Assembly (NCBI GenBank): GCA_028015205.1
Contig: CM051514.1
Coordinates: 25,684,150 to 25,748,149 of the forward strand
Source of the DNA: Mytilisepta virgata
Lineage: Eukaryota; Mollusca; Bivalvia; Mytilida; Mytilidae
DNA: 64,000 bases
Reading direction: 5' to 3'
Positions within the stretch are counted from its first letter, which is position 1, and each line of letters starts with the position of its first letter. The notes under the pieces were generated by a model. The model saw only the letters and a program-made list of their open reading frames with translations, searched no databases and was not told where the DNA came from. The position numbers and the translations under genes were made by a program. Shown piece by piece: positions 58,075-64,000 of the stretch.

Positions 58075-58371
58075 TCAAAACTAAAGTTGGGGGCCTCGGT
58101 GGCCGAGTGGTCTAGTTAGTTCGTCATGACTACTAATGATCACTTGCCTGTCAACGCTGAGGTTGCGAGTTCGAATCTCACCTGTTGCGGGGTGTGTTCG
58201 ACTCCGATCTTAATTGACAAGGATTGCCAATTTTCCTACCGAAGGTCGGTGGTTCTCTCCGGGTACTCCGGCTTCCTCCACCAATAAAAACTGGCCGCCG
58301 CGAAATAGCCAAATGTGCTGAAAACAGTCTAAAACCCCAACTAAACAAACAAACAAATCAAAACTAAAGTT
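58075..58371 (+). mobile_element. tRNA-derived SINE with 14-bp target duplication
   Basis: The body is 58089-58357 (269 bp). The head resembles a Leu/Ser-type tRNA: 'ggtggccgagtggtcta' (A box) and 'ggttgcgagttcgaatctc' (B box). The central part 'ttctctccgggtactccgg' with 'cttcctccacc' recalls the conserved domain shared by molluscan V/Meta-type SINE families; I am sure of the class, less of the superfamily. The tail is a short AAAC-type repeat (ctaaacaaacaaacaaa), implying mobilisation by a partner LINE. The target duplication TCAAAACTAAAGTT is exact at 58075-58088 and 58358-58371. Confidence 0.93.
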
Positions 58372-58399
58372 ACACGTTTCGCAAGTGTGAAATAAATTT

Positions 58400-59460
58400 T
58401 ACTAAGATAAACAACAAAATGGATAACAGGAAAGGTCAACGGTGACAAACCAAATCAGTCAATACCCCTAAGCAGACATCACCCCGGACAAAAATAACAT
58501 AAAAGAGCACAAAACAAAAACATAAACACAACAGACAGCCAGGATAGTCTGACTTGGAACAGACACTGAACAGTAGTGTGCTTAAACCGGTTTTATTCGT
58601 ACCCAAAGATAATACAACTGAGGGTTCTTGTAAACTTCCCACTGGTTAATGTTGAACAATAAAACCTTACAGACGTCTATATTGCTGCAGTGTGTCGGAC
58701 AATTATCGTTCTATTTATGGTGGTAAAAAAGTGTCTCCATATTATATTAATGGATATTTTGGCTAAATATATATATATGAAAGTATATGTTTTTGAATAA
58801 ACAATCAAAACATTTCTAGCAGTAAATTCGAAACGGATCTACACAGGCCAGTCAACTGACAGACGCTGTAAAACCACTTTAAAATTATTCATTGGGTATA
58901 TAGTGTTTAAAATTATGCACAAGCACAAGCTTGCGACTTTCAAGGACGTGATGTCCTATCTGACCTACAGTACACCTACCAGCGCTATTGCTATATTTGT
59001 GCCTGGTACGATGACTCGATATAAACAAACCTTAATCAGTTACGCTCAAGACCTAATTCTGACAACTGAAAATGATTAAAACAACGAATTTGATGAAATT
59101 AAAAATAAAGTTAAATTTGATAACCTAATTCCACCAACTTTATTTGGAGAAAATTTAAGCTAACTTTCGATAAATCAATAACAAATTCGATTGCTTTATA
59201 ATACCTGTATTTCAATATAAGCTTACCGTTTAAGCATTGTAGCTATCAACCTTCCTCAAGGTCCCCCAGCTGTCCTATTTACTTAATTATTTCAATTTCA
59301 TGTCATCTTGACATGTAACATAAATGTTAATGATTAATATAAACCACAAATATGCATTGAGAATATGATGTGGTTGTCTATACCGTTATACAATTAATTT
59401 TTTTACAAATAGAATAGAAGGTAAAATTTGACCAGAAATTTTTAAGGCTCTTCCTTTTGA
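58400..59460. other. No recognisable gene
   Basis: 58430-58570 has a GC-balanced repeat-like phrase set ('gacagccaggatagtctgac'). The rest is AT-rich. Confidence 0.35.
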
Positions 59461-59469
59461 TGCATAGGT

Positions 59470-59575
59470 AACGAGCACTGCTGATGAGTTGTCAGTCAAC
59501 AAAATGGCCATACAGTGCATCAAATTTATTTCGGTATTTTGTGATATGTTTTATTATATAGTGGCTTAATTATTC
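59470..59575 (+). repeat. Dispersed coding-like fragment (second copy of the 42.7-kb fragment)
   Basis: The plus strand encodes TADELSVNKMAIQCIKFISV followed by FCD, matching the minus-strand peptide at 42.7 kb. Synonymous-type differences and one replacement suggest past selection on the source gene. Confidence 0.55.
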
Positions 59576-59599
59576 AAAACAAAGTGGCCAGACGCAGAT

Positions 59600-61180
59600 A
59601 ATACAACTCAAAAGCACAGCGAATTCGTTACTTTTCTTTATTTTCAAGACAAAAAGAGTATTCAAATGCAGAAACAAAAACATTCATACTTTGTTTCTAC
59701 ATAACCTAAATTTGATCTTAAACTGAAATTGTAGTTTTATGTATTCTTTATGATGGTTTTATCATAAATTTTGTAGAACAAAATCCCCATCAAGGGATGT
59801 ATAGATGTGTGTTCAGTCATCTGACTTACGTTGTTTATATACATGTATGAGAGCAGATGAAATCTTTAAATCGACTGGAATAAAGGTGAGTAACCAAATA
59901 TTCACAAAACAACACGTGCTATATTCAAGAAATTTTTTATGGTAATCTAAGCTGCACCCCAAATCAAATAAATTTAGTATGTCATTCAAGCATTTACACT
60001 ACCATATTTTGTGCAATAGACCTACAAAACTATGCCTTAATATTTCTATTATCTCTGCTAATTTTTGTAGATTTTAGAACAAAAGAATAAAAAAAAAAAG
60101 CAAAAACATTTAGGTACTGACTAAAGTACCAGAGCGACCGGAAAAGGTAGAACCGAAAAATACTTAAAGACAGGCTACGCACGAGAGAGATATTTTATAT
60201 AGCTTGGATTTAATTTTACCTTTATACAGCACAATGGGTTTAAATATTACAAAATAATATCTGTAAGATACTGTTATTTATTTGAAGTTTTAAAAGTATT
60301 TAAACATAAACTGAAAGTTTTTATAAATTACAAATTTTGCAAATGAATTTCAGTGTATCACTGTTATTTCTCATCTGATCTGTACTAGTTTTGTTGGGAT
60401 TAAACTGCTTTTAAAAAGTAATAAAACAAAGAAAAAAAAACTGCAGCATCGTAAATTGAGAATCAATTGAGAACCCATTCTTCGCCATTTAAGTCATTTG
60501 GAAGAATTAGATAACTGTCTCCAATTTAAAATGATTTTCCATGTTTTAGTGATATGGAAAACTCATCATAATTTGTCTGATGACATTTTCGGGACTGGTG
60601 AAGTGCTAATTATATTAATACATTTGATCTAAATAATGTACAAGAAAGACTAGAAACCCGTGTGTCCAAGGGAATAAATTTTACGAGACAGGAAGTCTTT
60701 TAACAAGTTGAGTGGAAAGTAAATAAATATCGGAAACATACAAAATTGTGAGATACTAATCTAAGACAATAATAACAAATTACAAAATGTGATCTAGGAT
60801 GATTTTTTAAAAGGACGTATTGAATATCTGAGGACAACATATTTTTATCTGAAAAATTTGCACGAAATGAATTATTAATAATATATCTGGAATCACATTA
60901 AAGACTGAAATGAATTCACGTAATGTCCACAAATTATGAAAGCAACCATTTTCTTGTGAAAAACGCAGGAGGGTTATGCTGAGAATAATAAAAAGGATTA
61001 CTGCTGTCAAAAAAGCTTCTTAACCAGGGTTTTATTAGGGATAAGTTGATGTCATCACTTAGGAAATTTTACGGTCGTCATCACGAATCGATTGACCGTT
61101 ACAGTGTTCCAATATCTAAGATGTTTTTGGACCTATTCTCACTGTCGTAACATTTCATGTGCCTCTACCGATTTGTGACT
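59600..61180. other. No recognisable gene
   Basis: AT-rich, short chance frames only. Confidence 0.4.
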
Positions 61181-61189
61181 TCCACCGGA

Positions 61190-61430
61190 TTGACTTTGTT
61201 GAACTTCACGATGGGTGCCGTATACAGAGCAGAAACTGCTTACCATTCCGGAGCACCTGGGTTCACTCCTGGTTTTATAGTAGTTCGTATTTTTCATTGT
61301 TTTTTTTAGTTTTCTGTGTTTATTTGTTGTGCTTGTGGTTGCTCATTTGTCTTCCCGGATTTGTCTGTCCAATGGATTACGTTTTTTTTATTTGCTCCTT
61401 AGGTATATTTGTCCTTTGTATTGAATAAGA
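61190..61430 (+). repeat. Dispersed repeat with open frame (89 codons), inverted relative to 24470-24575
   Basis: The frame runs from 61159 to 61428 and includes FRSTWVHSWFYSSSY and a hydrophobic ICLPGFV segment. The nucleotide phrases 'ccggagcacctgggttcac' and 'cttcccggatttgt' recur elsewhere in the window (34.9 kb and 24.5 kb). This is best read as a fragment of an old repeat rather than a gene. Confidence 0.55.
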
Positions 61431-61691
61431 AATTATACGAATTGACGTAAGTAATCCCTTTTCAACAACATTAGAATTCCAGAATGACTGTAATCACAGT
61501 GTAAATCCCGTAACGACACAAAGAAGGCGCATATTTTTTTGAAGGGAATTAACTCTTTCAACGTTCATTCGGATGTATAATAATTACTCTTTACAAGGCA
61601 CCTCATAACTTTATGGGAAGGAAAAGCGTATTTTCCGTGAATTATTTCTTCCGACGTATTGACAGTATTCTTGAAACACCGATTCTCCAAT

Positions 61692-62357
61692 GGTTGCACT
61701 CCACAAATTAATAGTACCATTTTCTATGTGAAGTGAGCTAACAAATGTCATGGTCTTGTGCCATCTTCAGATTAAATAATACCCATATACATATATATAT
61801 ATATTCTGAAAGGCCATTATGTTAGCATTGTTTCAATCATGATAAAATAAATAAAAAATATCCATGGAAACCTAGTTGGCATAGCAACATTTCAAAAATT
61901 GTCATAAAAAAAGCTTTAAAAATGTTAAATTTCACTCCACTTCGGCTTAAAATTGAGGTCTGATGCAGCGTTTCAATCCAATTGAGACTTAATTTTTCAG
62001 ATTCTGCATAAAATTCCATTACATATGTGGAAAAAAAAAGGTTTACTTTTCCGGCTCTTTTTTTCGCAATTTAACTTACCAGTGCAGGTGCCGATTATCA
62101 CTGTCAAAGTTTTACACACCACATGTCAATTCACAAGTCCCAGTTTATGACCTCCCATTACTTGTCAGAAGCAAAATCAGTTAATGTTTTCGTATTTTTT
62201 TAAACTAAAATCTATCCTCTTCCAGTCAATATTACAATTTTGAGGTTAAGACATTTATTATTTATCTATCATGTAGTCAAACTTTACCAACTCTAATAAT
62301 TAATAAAATTCTGGGGGTGCATTTCTCCGAAACTAAGACAATTAGTGGAGTGCAACC
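61692..62357. mobile_element. Possible TIR element (GGTTGCACTCCAC ends)
   Basis: GGTTGCACTCCAC at 61692-61704 and its exact complement at 62345-62357 enclose 640 bp without coding capacity. The terminal ~100 bp of the left side recurs at 63105 and 63462. The right end is followed by TTAAAG and the copy at 63105 is preceded by TTAAA, so TTAA may be the target, but the left side here reads CAAT. Confidence 0.55.
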
Positions 62358-62836
62358 TTAAAGAGTACTTTTATAACTTTTATTTTCAAAGAATGGCCAA
62401 TTTTATTATTCTTCAGGTCTTTACGAATTCAAAACTGTCTCATTTATCAAAATATGACTTATAATAAGTAAATAATACCTATTTCAAATATTCATAGTGA
62501 CTCGGTAAATGGGAAGTAATTCACTAAAATTTACAAGAAATTCAAAATGCAAAAATTCTTGTTCTATGGTGACTATTTTGAGCATTTCATCACTTGAAAA
62601 GACTTTTTACAGAAATAATTTGTTCGATTCAGCTTTTGAATGCACAATCCACCAGCTTTTTACATATATTTAGCTTTTCACTAAATGACATGAAAGGAGA
62701 TAGCAACCCCCCTCCCCCTTTTTCTTTCATTGTAACCATATTAATGGTATTAGAAATCTTTGGATAAAATTTGCAAACCTATGAATTGTAAGATAATCAA
62801 ATCAAAATATTTTTCAATATAAATACTTGTCTCCTT

Positions 62837-63550
62837 GCATATAAAATGGGTGGTGGAAAGTTTTTTTTCTCACAATACTGCATATAAGCTATAGTCCTGC
62901 CCTTATGTTGTATCATTGTATCATTGTGGATTGTTAAAAATACATAATGTGGTTGCTAAGGACATATGAGAACAATTACATGACAAAAGATAGCCTTTAT
63001 ATTTAAATTTTCAACAGTCAAAAATAAAATCATTAAATAAATGAACAATTTAAAGTATTTCATGGGTATATATTGCCCTCTAGGTTGCTACTGATAGCCT
63101 TAAAGGTTGCACTCCACAAATTAATAGTACCATTTTCTATGTGAAGTGAGCTAACAAATGTCATGGTCTTGTGCCATCTTCAGAGTAAATAATGCATATA
63201 AAATGGGTGGTGGAAAGTTTTTTTTCTCACAATACTGCATATAAGCTATAGTCCTGCCCTTATGTTGTATCATTGTATCATTGTGGATTGTTAAAAATAC
63301 ATAATGTGGTTGCTAAGGACATATGAGAACAATTACATGACAAAAGATAGCCTTTATATTTAAATTTTCAACAGTCAAAAATAAAATCATTAAATAAATG
63401 AACAATTTAAAGTATTTCATGGGTATATATTGCCCTCTAGGTTGCTACTGATAGCCTTAAAGGTTGCACTCCACAAATTAATAGTACCATTTTCTATGTG
63501 AAGTGAGCTAACAAATGTCATGGTCTTGTGCCATCTTCAGAGTAAATAAT
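62837..63550. repeat. 357-bp tandem duplication, apparently identical copies
   Basis: 62837-63193 and 63194-63550 show no difference by eye. Each unit begins GCATATAAAATGGGTGG and ends with the 'ggttgcactccac...ccatcttcagagtaaataat' module. The lack of divergence indicates a very recent duplication or an assembly artefact. Confidence 0.93.
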
Positions 63551-64000
63551 ACCCATATATCACAACTACAAACAGAAAAAGTGAACAATGTCCTTCTCCA
63601 GGAACAGTTTAATAGTGCCATTAAGCATGAACAGGGTATGTTGGAAGACACCAGAAATCAAATAAAGTTAATGGTATCTTCAAATAACAGTGAAATTGAT
63701 TTCAAATCTAAAAGACTTGAAGAAAAGAATGAAGAAATTGTTCAGCTTACATCTTCTTTGAATATTGTTAAAAAGAAACTTGATGAAGCTCAAGATGAAA
63801 TTCTCCAACTAAAATCCCAAATGTCAACATCCCTAGATGAAGCAACAGCCCCCTTTATGCAAAAGGAAATAGTTAGAGATGTTCCCCCAGCTAAGCCAAA
63901 ATTACTGTTTATAGGAACATCTAACATACAAGGAATACATGAAGAAAAATTAACACAAGCTGCGGATATAAAAAAGGTTATTAAGTTCACTCTAGATGAT
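63515..64000 (+). CDS. 5' part of a coiled-coil protein with a possible retroelement ORF1-like domain; runs off the window
   Basis: The frame is open from just after a stop at ~63509 to the last base (162 codons from the ATG at 63515). The true start may instead follow an acceptor-like 'cttgtgccatcttcag' at ~63540, because the first codons lie inside the duplicated repeat module. Codons from ~63575 encode a strongly helical, Glu/Lys/Gln-rich coiled coil (EEKNEEIVQLTSSLNIVKKK and so on) for about 85 residues. A proline-containing linker and KPKLLFIGTSNIQGIHEEKL follow. The 'LLFIGTSN' strand-turn is like the opening of SGNH-hydrolase-type domains found in ORF1 proteins of some LINEs, but the catalytic residues lie beyond the window, so this is a suggestion only. 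Confidence 0.6.
   Translation, partial: MSWSCAIFRVNNTHISQLQTEKVNNVLLQEQFNSAIKHEQGMLEDTRNQIKLMVSSNNSEIDFKSKRLEEKNEEIVQLTSSLNIVKKKLDEAQDEILQLKSQMSTSLDEATAPFMQKEIVRDVPPAKPKLLFIGTSNIQGIHEEKLTQAADIKKVIKFTLDD

Overview
The window is AT-rich, gene-poor eukaryotic DNA. I read it as an intergenic and intronic part of a bivalve mollusc genome, probably a mussel (Mytilidae). The evidence is spliceosomal exon signals (GT/AG sites), a tRNA-derived SINE with a molluscan-type central domain, and non-autonomous Helentron/'pearl'-like elements with core tandem repeats, a (GAC)n tract and a 3' hairpin. There are also many fold-back MITEs and one complete LTR retrotransposon. The species call is inference, because no lineage-specific host gene was recognised.

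Layout. 0.2-3.1 kb: a 135-bp G/C-run tandem repeat organised in ~1.13-kb higher-order units. 3.1-4.5 kb: a degenerate repeat with AAT tracts and terminal hairpins. 5.3-6.9 kb: a ~97-bp fold-back MITE, a minus-strand ORF resembling the start of a MADF domain, and a second inverted-repeat element. 14.9-21.8 kb: a 42-bp minisatellite interrupted by an apparently intact Ty3/gypsy-type element (15134-21311). Its two 638-bp LTRs look identical, it has a 4-bp target duplication, and its single 1576-codon gag-pol has the order Gag-PR-IN-RT-RNaseH. IN upstream of RT is the Ty1/copia (Gmr1-like) arrangement on a Ty3/gypsy-type IN and RT; this is the main discovery candidate. 23.8-31.4 kb: a probable small host gene on the minus strand, three exons and ~107 codons, absent from simple ORF scans because it is spliced. 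35.7-38.8 kb: nested duplications, a TIR-bounded relic and a Helentron-like element. 40.2-43.5 kb: a cluster of fold-back MITEs and one unassigned coding-like exon. 44.4-47.7 kb: a Helentron/pearl-like element whose 3' half is tandemly duplicated (1357-bp offset). 50.8-51.6 kb: an ~820-bp element with perfect TIRs between TTAA sites. 58.1 kb: a SINE with a perfect 14-bp target duplication. 61.7-63.6 kb: TIR fragments and an identical 357-bp tandem duplication. 63.5-64.0 kb: the start of a coiled-coil ORF that runs off the end.

Functionally, the only demonstrable complete protein machinery is the retrotransposon: capsid/nucleocapsid, protease, integrase, reverse transcriptase and RNase H, with LTR promoter, primer-binding site and polypurine tract in place. 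Most other structure is non-autonomous mobile DNA that would depend on enzymes encoded elsewhere. All comparisons were made by eye; statements of identity mean no difference was seen.
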